From: Dolichospermum planctonicum | GTDB lineage: Bacteria > Cyanobacteriota > Cyanobacteriia > Cyanobacteriales > Nostocaceae | DNA: 64,000 nucleotides | Direction: 5' to 3' | Assembly (NCBI RefSeq): GCF_005402965.1 | Contig: NZ_BJCF01000016.1 | Span: 21,244-85,243, forward strand | In this document: positions 1-8,241 of the stretch, piece after piece | Position numbering within the stretch: position 1 is the stretch's first letter | Layout: every line of letters begins with the position of its first letter | The notes under the pieces: model-generated | Database searches by the model: none | What the model was told of the DNA's origin: nothing | The model's input: only the letters and a program-made list of their open reading frames with translations | Translations under genes and position numbers: made by a program

Positions 1-1
1 T

Positions 2-556
2 TTTGAATTGGAATTACAAGCTTTAGCGATAGTCCAAGCATCTGGTTATAGAAATATTAATTTGCTATTACCTTTTGTCCGCACTGTGGAAGAATTTGTA
101 TTTTGTCGTGATAAAGTTGCGGAATCTGGGTTAATAAAAAACCATCAGTTTCAATTATGGATCATGGCAGAAGTTCCTAGTATACTATTTCTTTTACCTG
201 AATATATTAAAGCTGGTGTGATGGGTATTTCCATTGGCACAAATGATTTAACTCAATTATTATTAGGAGTAGATCGAGAACAGGGAAAATTTGCAACAAT
301 ATTTGATGAAAGTCATCCAGTAGTCATGAAAGCAATATCTCAATTAATTAAAATGTCTCAAGCTGGAGGTATTCCCTGTTCTATCTGTGGTCAAGCTCCG
401 GCACTTTATCCAGAAATAATTGATAAGTTAATAGAATGGGGCATTACTTCTATTTCTGTAGAACCGGAAGCTGTAGAAAAGACCTATAAAGCGATCGCTC
501 GTGCTGAACAAAGATTAATTTTAGCAGCAGCACGCAAGCAACTAGGAAATTTGTAA
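2..556 (+). CDS. ppsA: Phosphoenolpyruvate synthase, C-terminal part (truncated by window edge)
   Basis: The frame is open through the left edge, so only the last ~185 residues are present. They match the C-terminal PEP-utilising barrel: the GTNDLTQLLLGVDR stretch, typical of PEP synthase and pyruvate phosphate dikinase, and the catalytic-cysteine loop ICGQAP, whose CGQ form favours PEP synthase. PEP synthase makes PEP from pyruvate and ATP in gluconeogenesis. The N-terminal ATP-grasp and phosphohistidine domains must lie to the left. A HIP1 octamer sits inside the coding region near base 490. Family certain; the choice of PEP synthase over a related PEP-utilising enzyme is likely. Confidence 0.85.
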   Translation, partial: FELELQALAIVQASGYRNINLLLPFVRTVEEFVFCRDKVAESGLIKNHQFQLWIMAEVPSILFLLPEYIKAGVMGISIGTNDLTQLLLGVDREQGKFATIFDESHPVVMKAISQLIKMSQAGGIPCSICGQAPALYPEIIDKLIEWGITSISVEPEAVEKTYKAIARAEQRLILAAARKQLGNL

Positions 557-655
557 ATTTTTCTTAATTCTATCATCAATAACATAAAAAACAACTATTA
601 TAGATAATATAGCAATCCCCATAGTTAATTGATTTTTATATAAATGTCATTATAA

Positions 656-3600
656 ATGTCATTCCCAAAATTTCAACAACATCTGACTAATTTAATAACG
701 ACAGCAGAAACTATGCTGGCTTCATCTCGGACTGGTAAACCAGAAGAAAATACAAAAGATAGTCTGATTGTCCCTTTTCTCGATGCACTAGGTTATACAA
801 CAGAATATCGGACACTTGAAGGATCAATTCGCAGCTTAATTGGCACTACTACATGGGTAGATTATTTATTACGTAATCAAGTAGGAAAACATCCAAAATT
901 GATGTTTGAAGCTAAAAGTTTATGGGACAAAAATATCTGGGAAACCAATACACAACAAGTTTTAGATTACCTGAGAAACTATAGTTTAGATATTGGTACA
1001 CAAGAACCTGTACTGTGGATTATTTTATCTAATTTTCGGGAATGGCACATTTTAAGATTACAAGATAGAAAACCTTTTTGGTCATTTACACTTGAGGATC
1101 TAAAAAATGATCCTGAACTGGTAAATAGAGTATATACTTGTCTGCATCGTGAAAATTTATCTAGTAACCGTTTAGAAGCATTTTATAGTGAAAAAACTAG
1201 AGAAGAATTAGGAACAAAATTTTTAGCAGACTTGAAAATTTGGCGCGTCATTCTTGCTAATGGTATTAAAAAATCCCAACCTGATTTAAGTTTAGAGAAA
1301 ATTCGTGAAGCAGCGCAAATCATTTTAAATCGTTTTCTATTAATTAGACTTTTAGAGACATTTAGCCGAGAAATGCCATTTAATTATCTGGGTAGAGTTT
1401 ATTATAACTGGCAACAAACTTTTCCCAACTTGCCTTTTATCGAACAACTAAGACAGGCTTTTCGGAGTACATGGTTAGACTATAATACTGAGTTATTTCA
1501 ACCTTCTTGGATTGATGAATTAACAATTGATGTTGAGTATTTAGAATCAATTATTGTCATTAATGCAGTACCACAGCCAGGTATACTTGATACAATTACT
1601 GGAACATTAGCTAATTATCGTTCAATTTATAACTATGATTTCACCACTCTAACCCAGGATATATTAGGTACTGCTTATGAACAATTTTTAGCCCATCAAT
1701 TAATTCTTGTTAACGATGTTGTGCAAATTTTAGAAAATCAAAAAAACCGCAAAAAAGAAGGTATTTTCTATACTCCTAACTATATAGTCCGTCGCATTGT
1801 TTATCAATCTTTGCAACCATTAGTAAAACCTAAAATTGATCAAGCTATTGGGTTATTAGAAAGGGGTGAATTACAGCAATCTCATGTAGTCGCAAAATCA
1901 GTTTTAGAAATTACAGTTCTTGATCCTGCTTGTGGTTCAGGTTTATTTTTATTAAGTGCATTTGATTATTTATTAACAGAAATTAAACGTTATAATCTCG
2001 CTTGTCAAAATGCGAAAATACCCAAAAATTTTGATTTATTTAGTCATGTAGCACCTCAACCAATTATTAATCCTGAAGAACAAATTTTAGTCAAAATGCT
2101 ACATGGAGTAGATCGAGATCCCCAAGCAGTATTATTAGCAAAATTATCACTATGGACAAGATTATTACGTGCGCGTCCTGGAGAATATGGTAGACGCAAT
2201 GGTTCTATATATTCTCATTTACCAGCGCTGACTTTAAATATTCGCGTTGGAGATAGTTTAATTCATAGTCCCACTAATTTAGAACTTTTTTCTCAACAAT
2301 TAACAATAGTCGCAAATTTAGCTAATATTGCTAGAGATACTAGTCAAAGTGAAATAGAAAGAAATCAAGCAGTTAGTAATTTAGAAAATACAATTGCTGT
2401 GATTAATCAACAAGTTAATTCTGTTTTAACTGCTTTTTTTGCTAGTGATGAAAGTATCAATTCAGTAGTTTATGCAATTAAAAATAGAGCAGCTGAAGGA
2501 GCAGAAATAGAAGCAATTCGGCAATTTATTACAGAAAATATTAATTCTGAACAAACTTTAGAATCAACTTTAGAAAATTGGACATCTGCTGAATTAGCGA
2601 GAGTTAAATCTGAACTTATGAGTTTAGAAACTGCTCAAGAAGAGGTAATTATTAAACGTCCATTTAATTGGGAAGTTGAATTTTCCCATATTTTTGATCC
2701 GAGATTACCAAAATCGGAACAAGGGTTTTCTGTAATCATTGGTAATCCTCCTTATTTTAATGTTGATTCAACCTTTGGTAGAGGTGCATTAGAATTAAAA
2801 TGGTTAAAATTTGCCTATCCTGATATTTACACTGATAAAACTGATATTTTGTTTTATTTCTTCCGTCGGGGATTTGAAATTTTAAAAGTAGATGGTTATT
2901 TAAGTTTTATTATTTCTCGTGCTTTTATTCAAGGTGATAAATCTAGAAGTTTGCGAGAATTTATCTGTAAAAATACCAAAATAGTCAATATTATTGATTT
3001 TTTAGGACATCAAGTTTTTCAAGCGGGAATTGCTACTTGTATTATTGAATTTCAAAGAAAAAAACCTCAACCAAAAGATACATTTACAACTTTCTATGTG
3101 TTGGATCTTGATGTTGTCAAAAAAACTTTTATCAGTGATGATTGTTCTTTACATTTAAGTCAAGGTGTAACTCAGGTAAATATTACTCAATCTAACTTAA
3201 ATGATCATCGTTGGCAAATATCTCCATATAATGATATTTTTCATAAAATTGATTCTCAAGGTGTGAAACTCAGAGAATTACCTGAATGTGATTTAGTAGA
3301 GCAGGGTATTCAAACAGGAGAAAATAAGATTTTCGCACCTGAGCAGGGTTTTCCATCTAACTTTACCAAAGAAAAACTATACCAAATAGTCAAAAATTCG
3401 GGAATTTTAGCCTATGGCTTTATACCCGATAATTCTCAACTATTGTATATTGAAAGTAGTGAAAAATTTGAAGATTTATCAATAGCAATTCAAGAGTATT
3501 TACTTGCAAATAGAAACAAGCTAGAAACCAGAGCAGCTTATCAGGAAGGAAGTTGTGAATGGTATGCTCTACACAGATCAAGACGTAAAGATCAACACTC

Positions 3601-4579
3601 TCATTTTCGACCTAAAATTTTATGTCCATATCGTGCCACTAGTAATAGATTTAGTGTTGATTTAGAAGGTAATTTAGCAGGTTTAACAGATACTACAGCT
3701 ATATTCCTACGAGATATATATTGTTATGATCCAGATGATTTAAAACTTGATAAACTATACGCTTTGGTTGCTTTACTTAATTCTCAAGTCCTGGAATTTC
3801 GTTATACTGCATTAGGTGGAATTGGTAAATTGACAGGAAAAGGAATATTTGAATATTTTGAAAATCAAGTTGGTGATTTACCAATTCCTCAGTTTAATGA
3901 AGAAAATCATCATGACTATCAAGAGTTAGCTAAATTAAGTCGTGAAGCTCATGATATTTGGCAAATTCGTTATCAAATTATCACAACTTATCAAGGTAAA
4001 TCTTCAGCATTTCCTAGTAAAGAAGTATCATTAAATGAATATCACAAATTATCTAGTGATTATGCTGTAGATATTGAATGGGAAAGTCCTCATGCTAATG
4101 AAGAAGGACATTTACTAGAATTGAAAATTGAACCTAGTGCAAATGGATATATTATTTGGGGAGAAGTAACTGATGATGAAGATTGGAAGGAAAGTGATAG
4201 AAAATGGATAGAAATAGCTAATGTGAATATTCCTAACCCCTATTTACGGAGATATATGTTAGTAAGACTGATTTATTTAACTGAATTTGATTCATCTTTT
4301 CGTCGTAAACAAAAATTATCGCGGGAAATAGGAAACTTAGTTAATATTACTTTTGATGTTTTAAAAGTTAATAGATATGATCAAGACAGATTTAGTAATC
4401 TTAGGGCTTTAGAAATTATTGCACAGAGAGTTAAGCAGGAAGTTGGTAGATCAGATTTAGAAACAGTTTTACTTAGACAAATGGAAATCAAAAATCAAAT
4501 TGACAAAAAAGCTTACCGGATGTATAAAGTAGAGGAATATGTAGATATAATTGAACAAGCTTTAAAAGTTGTTTTGTAA
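656..4579 (+). CDS. Type IIG-like restriction-modification fusion (nuclease + N6-adenine methylase + specificity region)
   Basis: A 1307-residue protein that appears to combine cutting and methylation in one chain. The N-terminus has a PD-(D/E)XK-like nuclease pattern (D69, then E85-A-K87). The methylase has motif I DPACGSG near residue 424 and motif IV NPPY at 697-700, the signature of amino-methylating N6-adenine enzymes; the long insert between them is usual for Eco57I-like proteins. The C-terminal third, with blocks such as LGGIGKLTGKGIFEYFENQ, fits a TaqI-type target-recognition region. No separate specificity or restriction gene lies next to it. The start is the second copy of a short repeated segment (ATGTCATT at 644 and 656); the first copy runs straight into a stop. 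No strong ribosome-binding site is seen. Target sequence and activity cannot be read from the sequence. Confidence 0.8.
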   Translation: MSFPKFQQHLTNLITTAETMLASSRTGKPEENTKDSLIVPFLDALGYTTEYRTLEGSIRSLIGTTTWVDYLLRNQVGKHPKLMFEAKSLWDKNIWETNTQQVLDYLRNYSLDIGTQEPVLWIILSNFREWHILRLQDRKPFWSFTLEDLKNDPELVNRVYTCLHRENLSSNRLEAFYSEKTREELGTKFLADLKIWRVILANGIKKSQPDLSLEKIREAAQIILNRFLLIRLLETFSREMPFNYLGRVYYNWQQTFPNLPFIEQLRQAFRSTWLDYNTELFQPSWIDELTIDVEYLESIIVINAVPQPGILDTITGTLANYRSIYNYDFTTLTQDILGTAYEQFLAHQLILVNDVVQILENQKNRKKEGIFYTPNYIVRRIVYQSLQPLVKPKIDQAIGLLERGELQQSHVVAKSVLEITVLDPACGSGLFLLSAFDYLLTEIKRYNLACQNAKIPKNFDLFSHVAPQPIINPEEQILVKMLHGVDRDPQAVLLAKLSLWTRLLRARPGEYGRRNGSIYSHLPALTLNIRVGDSLIHSPTNLELFSQQLTIVANLANIARDTSQSEIERNQAVSNLENTIAVINQQVNSVLTAFFASDESINSVVYAIKNRAAEGAEIEAIRQFITENINSEQTLESTLENWTSAELARVKSELMSLETAQEEVIIKRPFNWEVEFSHIFDPRLPKSEQGFSVIIGNPPYFNVDSTFGRGALELKWLKFAYPDIYTDKTDILFYFFRRGFEILKVDGYLSFIISRAFIQGDKSRSLREFICKNTKIVNIIDFLGHQVFQAGIATCIIEFQRKKPQPKDTFTTFYVLDLDVVKKTFISDDCSLHLSQGVTQVNITQSNLNDHRWQISPYNDIFHKIDSQGVKLRELPECDLVEQGIQTGENKIFAPEQGFPSNFTKEKLYQIVKNSGILAYGFIPDNSQLLYIESSEKFEDLSIAIQEYLLANRNKLETRAAYQEGSCEWYALHRSRRKDQHSHFRPKILCPYRATSNRFSVDLEGNLAGLTDTTAIFLRDIYCYDPDDLKLDKLYALVALLNSQVLEFRYTALGGIGKLTGKGIFEYFENQVGDLPIPQFNEENHHDYQELAKLSREAHDIWQIRYQIITTYQGKSSAFPSKEVSLNEYHKLSSDYAVDIEWESPHANEEGHLLELKIEPSANGYIIWGEVTDDEDWKESDRKWIEIANVNIPNPYLRRYMLVRLIYLTEFDSSFRRKQKLSREIGNLVNITFDVLKVNRYDQDRFSNLRALEIIAQRVKQEVGRSDLETVLLRQMEIKNQIDKKAYRMYKVEEYVDIIEQALKVVL

Positions 4580-4581
4580 TT

Positions 4582-4683
4582 TTAATCTCTAACCCCAGCG
4601 CCAGGAAGGAGGGGACTATTTTCCCATTACATACCTCTATTGGGTGTGTTGTCCACGAAAGAAAACACACCACTAGAGATTAA
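4582..4683. repeat. Nested inverted repeat between convergent genes
   Basis: Outer 10-base arms TTAATCTCTA (4582-4591) and TAGAGATTAA (4674-4683) are perfect inverse copies about 100 bases apart. Inside, GGTGTGTT (4643-4650) pairs with AACACACC (4664-4671). A short direct repeat TTAATATCAA follows at about 4680-4700. It may act as a bidirectional terminator for the two convergent genes, or be a MITE remnant. Confidence 0.55.
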
Positions 4684-4700
4684 TATCAATTAATATCAAA

Positions 4701-5867
4701 TTAATATCGGCAAATAGCCGCTACTTTGACTCCGCTAGGCATTGCTTCTGGTTCAAGAGTATAAACTCTACCACCATTTAATATGGTGTGAATCACGGCA
4801 AAATCTAACATATCTTCATCATCTGGTGCTGGTTCTGGGTGTAATTCAACTGTGGCATTTGGTAAATCAAATTTACCCCATATATGTTGTTTTAAAGGCA
4901 CAAACAAGGTATCAACTCTTTGATAATAAGCAGCAGGAATAATTGTTTTTATGTCATTAGTAATCTTGGTACTTTCTTCCCCCGCTAATTGCAGATAAAC
5001 AGCCATTATATCTTCATATTCCTGTTGAAATAAAGGAGAAACAATTTCCCAAGCTGCACGATTTAATTCTTCGGTTTTCATCAATTCCACATTGCCAGTA
5101 ATACCTGTTTCTAAAAAATGTGGATAGGTATTAGCCTTTTGGTAAATTGGTAATAAATAATCTACTCCTGCTAATATTAAAGGGGCTTTTTCATCTCGTA
5201 AAGTTTCATGTAATGCAGTATCAACAGCATAACAAAAATTTAAAATCTCTCGCTCATGTTTTTCCCGATCTGAACTACCCTGTCCATGGACAGAACCCGG
5301 TTGTTGAGCGGCATAACTTACACTTCTAGGTGTACCAACTCTGTGCTGTACACCTTTTTGAAATTCATCTTCTAGAAGTGTTTCCTCTAGATTTTGCGGC
5401 ATATTTTCTACTGCTATTTCATCCAATTTGTAGCGCGTTCCTGAGTAAAATTTGACATGATTTTGACTCAATGCTAAAATATAGAATTTTCCATCATTAT
5501 TAATCAGTTCTAGTAAAGGTTTGATATGAAAATTCTTGCCAACAATTGCCAATTGGGGAAAGGAAATTGGTAAACAATAGTAACGAAATAGATTGGGGGA
5601 ACTAAAAATTACCAATCCCTGATTTTGATTTTCCCAAAAACCAATATTGTCTAATTCCATCGCTGGTTTAAGCAAATTTACCGACTCCGTAGGACGTAAA
5701 CCGATTTCATCTAAGCGTTTTTCCGCTTCCCGAATTAAATTTTTAAACCGAATGGGATTTTGTCGTGTTTCTCCTCCCAATCTTTCTACAGGTAGATACA
5801 GGGAAACGCAGGGATACTGAGGATTTTGGACTAAATTTTTGAGTTCATCAAGAGAAAATATATTCAT
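4701..5867 (-). CDS. baeRF-type (bacterial eRF1-like) protein, probable family 3
   Basis: A 388-residue protein from the ATG at 5867 (MNIFSLDELKNL); an upstream in-frame TTG is less likely. Composition and blocks such as YPCVSLYLPVE, FYILALSQNHVKFYSG and ADYLLPIYQKAN-like segments recall the bacterial archaeo-eukaryotic release-factor relatives (baeRF), cytoplasmic proteins of unknown biochemical role proposed to act at ribosomes. The region near residue 180-200 carries a polar stretch (QQPGSVHGQGSSDREK) between two folded halves. It stands alone, convergent with the restriction-methylation gene. Family name is from recognition of the layout only. Confidence 0.6.
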   Translation of the reverse strand: MNIFSLDELKNLVQNPQYPCVSLYLPVERLGGETRQNPIRFKNLIREAEKRLDEIGLRPTESVNLLKPAMELDNIGFWENQNQGLVIFSSPNLFRYYCLPISFPQLAIVGKNFHIKPLLELINNDGKFYILALSQNHVKFYSGTRYKLDEIAVENMPQNLEETLLEDEFQKGVQHRVGTPRSVSYAAQQPGSVHGQGSSDREKHEREILNFCYAVDTALHETLRDEKAPLILAGVDYLLPIYQKANTYPHFLETGITGNVELMKTEELNRAAWEIVSPLFQQEYEDIMAVYLQLAGEESTKITNDIKTIIPAAYYQRVDTLFVPLKQHIWGKFDLPNATVELHPEPAPDDEDMLDFAVIHTILNGGRVYTLEPEAMPSGVKVAAICRY

Positions 5868-6038
5868 AGATTTTATCCACAAAGGATGACTAGAGAATAT
5901 AAATTCTATTCAACTCTTGATATGGCAATTTTGCATCTTTCTTTTGATAAGAAATTACCCGCTTTATCTGCCTTTTTATAGATAGAATCAGATACGGGTG
6001 TACAAATACATACAGATTGTGATTATTTCCAGCAGGAA

Positions 6039-6575
6039 TTATTGCTTTTTCAAAATACTGGGAATTGTTGTTAAGATGCGGGTGGCAATTTCTGCTGGTG
6101 TTTCGGTGGCAGTAATGGTAATATGTAAATCAGCTTGGGAATACTTATGTTGACGTTGTTCTAAGAGCGATCTTAATTTACCTTGAGGATCGGCATTTTG
6201 TAACAGTGGTCTTGTATTGTCCTCCGCCAAGCGCTCTAATATTATTTGGATTGGTACATCTAACCAAACTACCAAACCATGATGAAGATAACCCCAATTT
6301 TGCTGCTGCATGACAATACCGCCACCCGTAGCTACAATTAACTTAGTATAGGCACAGACTTGAGCTAAAACATCACTTTCCAATTGACGAAAATCATCTT
6401 CACCATTTTCGGTAAATATTTCGTTAATAGATTTACCTGCTGCTTTAACTATGATTTCATCTGTATCAACAAATCTATAACCGATTTCCTGTGCGAGTAA
6501 TTTTCCTACCGTTGTTTTCCCAACTCCCATCATCCCAATTAAGTAGAGGTTAACCCCTTTTAATAAATTAGTCAC
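6039..6575 (-). CDS. aroK: Shikimate kinase
   Basis: A 178-residue cytoplasmic enzyme that phosphorylates shikimate at O3 with ATP in aromatic amino acid synthesis. The Walker A loop GMMGVGKT lies at residues 14-21, the substrate/magnesium motif DTD at 37-39, the glycine triplet ATGGGIV near 82-88, and the lid arginine in NTRPLL near 120. Length is normal for the family. It is a single gene; the next genes on this strand are some 160 bases away on either side. Confidence 0.93.
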   Translation of the reverse strand: MTNLLKGVNLYLIGMMGVGKTTVGKLLAQEIGYRFVDTDEIIVKAAGKSINEIFTENGEDDFRQLESDVLAQVCAYTKLIVATGGGIVMQQQNWGYLHHGLVVWLDVPIQIILERLAEDNTRPLLQNADPQGKLRSLLEQRQHKYSQADLHITITATETPAEIATRILTTIPSILKKQ

Positions 6576-6739
6576 CAGTCTTTTTCTCCTGTTAAATTAT
6601 TAATTATTATGGCTTTTTTTGATTAATTTTGGCCATTGTAGTCGTAATCCACACCAGAAACATAAGGATTAAATCAACCGCAAAGACTCTTCATAGCATG
6701 AAGAAGGAAGAAAGGAAATCTCTTTGTAATAGTCTTAAA

Positions 6740-7366
6740 TTAGCGTTTAGGCGGTTTATTTTCGTCCTTATCCTCAAAATCATCATCTTCAAAAAAATCC
6801 CAATCGTCATCATCTGCTTGATTTTTGCTCGGTTCTTTATAGGGAGGAATAATTACCCGATAATCAGCATCATAAATCGCCTCCGTTTTACCGACAGCAG
6901 TATTTTGTGGTGCTTGGGAACTGTAGGAATAAACGGAACTAGTTCGGGAATTACTTGTGGGAGAAGTTTTTGGTACTGATTCTAAATTTTCACCATCATC
7001 CCAATCATCTTGATCTTGATTTGTATTCCAATCATCTTGATCATTAAATTGACTCACGGGAGGTTGGGGGGGACTGCTGGGGGGTCGAGTATTTTGTTTA
7101 ACACGCTGGGCAGTAGTCGGTGGCGATTTGGGTATAGATTGTTGTTCTGGTAAATTCAAATTAGTAGCAAATTTTAATAACCTGGTAATTACTAAAGATG
7201 TCAAAACACCAGCGATTATACTCAATAAAACCCACAATCCTAATGGTAATGATTGACTTCGCATTCCCAAAAATACCAGGGGCAGCGAATTCCCAAAATT
7301 TTGAACTAATATGATTATTAGTCCTAGGATTGTTGTCACCAAGATAATTAAGCGAATTACATCCAT
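6740..7366 (-). CDS. LapA-domain (DUF1049) membrane protein
   Basis: A 208-residue protein with two transmembrane segments close to the N-terminus (about residues 4-22 and 40-62), joined by a short loop containing VFLGMRSQSLPLG, the arrangement of LapA/DUF1049 proteins. The remaining ~140 residues are a low-complexity tail: proline/glutamine-rich, then strongly acidic (DDDDWDFFEDDDFEDKDE near the end), probably cytoplasmic and disordered. No enzymatic motif. Function in cyanobacteria is unknown. Confidence 0.7.
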   Translation of the reverse strand: MDVIRLIILVTTILGLIIILVQNFGNSLPLVFLGMRSQSLPLGLWVLLSIIAGVLTSLVITRLLKFATNLNLPEQQSIPKSPPTTAQRVKQNTRPPSSPPQPPVSQFNDQDDWNTNQDQDDWDDGENLESVPKTSPTSNSRTSSVYSYSSQAPQNTAVGKTEAIYDADYRVIIPPYKEPSKNQADDDDWDFFEDDDFEDKDENKPPKR

Positions 7367-7563
7367 AAAAAATTTAAAGTTAAAGTAGGAGTTAAAAATA
7401 CATTAGGGGAAAATCGCCATACATCAACCACTTCCATCTGAAAAATCTGATGTTTTCGGAATTAGAGTCACACCAAATAAATCATAATAAATCATAAAGT
7501 TGATCAAATTTATCTGCGGTAGTTTACTAAAAACGGAATTAAAAATTAAAAATAGAAGAACTC

Positions 7564-7592
7564 AATTTTTAATTTTTAATTTTTAATTTTTA
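7564..7592. repeat. STRR heptamer repeat (TTTTTAA type)
   Basis: About four tandem copies of a T-rich heptamer just downstream of the UbiX-family gene (minus strand), between it and the LapA-like gene. Confidence 0.8.
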
Positions 7593-7596
7593 CTGA

Positions 7597-8217
7597 CTAC
7601 AAATGACCTTGCCATCGCTGTATAGGAATACAATCAATATCCAACTGATCTAAGGCACGAGCAACCACAAAATCCACCAAATCCTCAATAGTTTGAGGAT
7701 TGTGATACCAAGCGGGAATAGCGGGAACAATTCTCACGCCTGTTTCTGCTAGGGTGGTTAAGTTACGCAGGTGAATTAAGCTAAAAGGAGTTTCTCTGGG
7801 GACAATTACCAGTTTACGTCCTTCTTTAATTTGTACGTCTGCTGCTCGTTCCAGTAAGTCGGAACTTAGTCCTCCAGCAAGTTTGGCAACTGTACTCATA
7901 CTACAAGGAATAATGATCATGCCCAAGGTGCGAAAAGAACCACTGGCGATACCGGCACCAACGTCACTCCAAGGATGACAGCGGAGTTTACCTTGTCGGG
8001 GAACTTCCGCTTGTTCTCGCCAAAATTGCTCTTGTTTATCTGGTTCTCCTGGCATTCGGATTTCCTGTTCAGCTTGCCAAACTGTGTAAGTTGATTTAGA
8101 GGCTACTAATTCAATTTGATATTCTGCTGCTAAGAGGAATTTAAGAGCGCGAACGGCGTAAATTAGACCAGATGCCCCGGTTACGCCTAGGATTAAAGGT
8201 TTGGTTTTATTGGTCAT
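7597..8217 (-). CDS. ubiX: UbiX-family flavin prenyltransferase
   Basis: A 206-residue flavoprotein-fold enzyme expected to attach a dimethylallyl group to FMN, making the prenyl-FMN cofactor of UbiD-type decarboxylases. Seen: N-terminal GVTGASG nucleotide loop, the CSMSTVAKLAGG segment in the middle, and the RETPFSLIHLRNL motif near 150-162, all characteristic of UbiX/Pad1. The ATG at 8217 gives the normal N-terminus. It sits 24 bases downstream of the RNase R-type gene in the same direction, so the two may be co-transcribed. No ubiD partner is in the window. Confidence 0.9.
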   Translation of the reverse strand: MTNKTKPLILGVTGASGLIYAVRALKFLLAAEYQIELVASKSTYTVWQAEQEIRMPGEPDKQEQFWREQAEVPRQGKLRCHPWSDVGAGIASGSFRTLGMIIIPCSMSTVAKLAGGLSSDLLERAADVQIKEGRKLVIVPRETPFSLIHLRNLTTLAETGVRIVPAIPAWYHNPQTIEDLVDFVVARALDQLDIDCIPIQRWQGHL

Positions 8218-8241
8218 TAGTTTACGGCAATGGACAACGGA

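Noticed and set aside
4488..4673. 61-residue minus-strand frame at the end of the restriction-methylation gene
   Set aside because: Overlaps the real gene on the other strand and runs into the inverted repeat; no ribosome-binding site.
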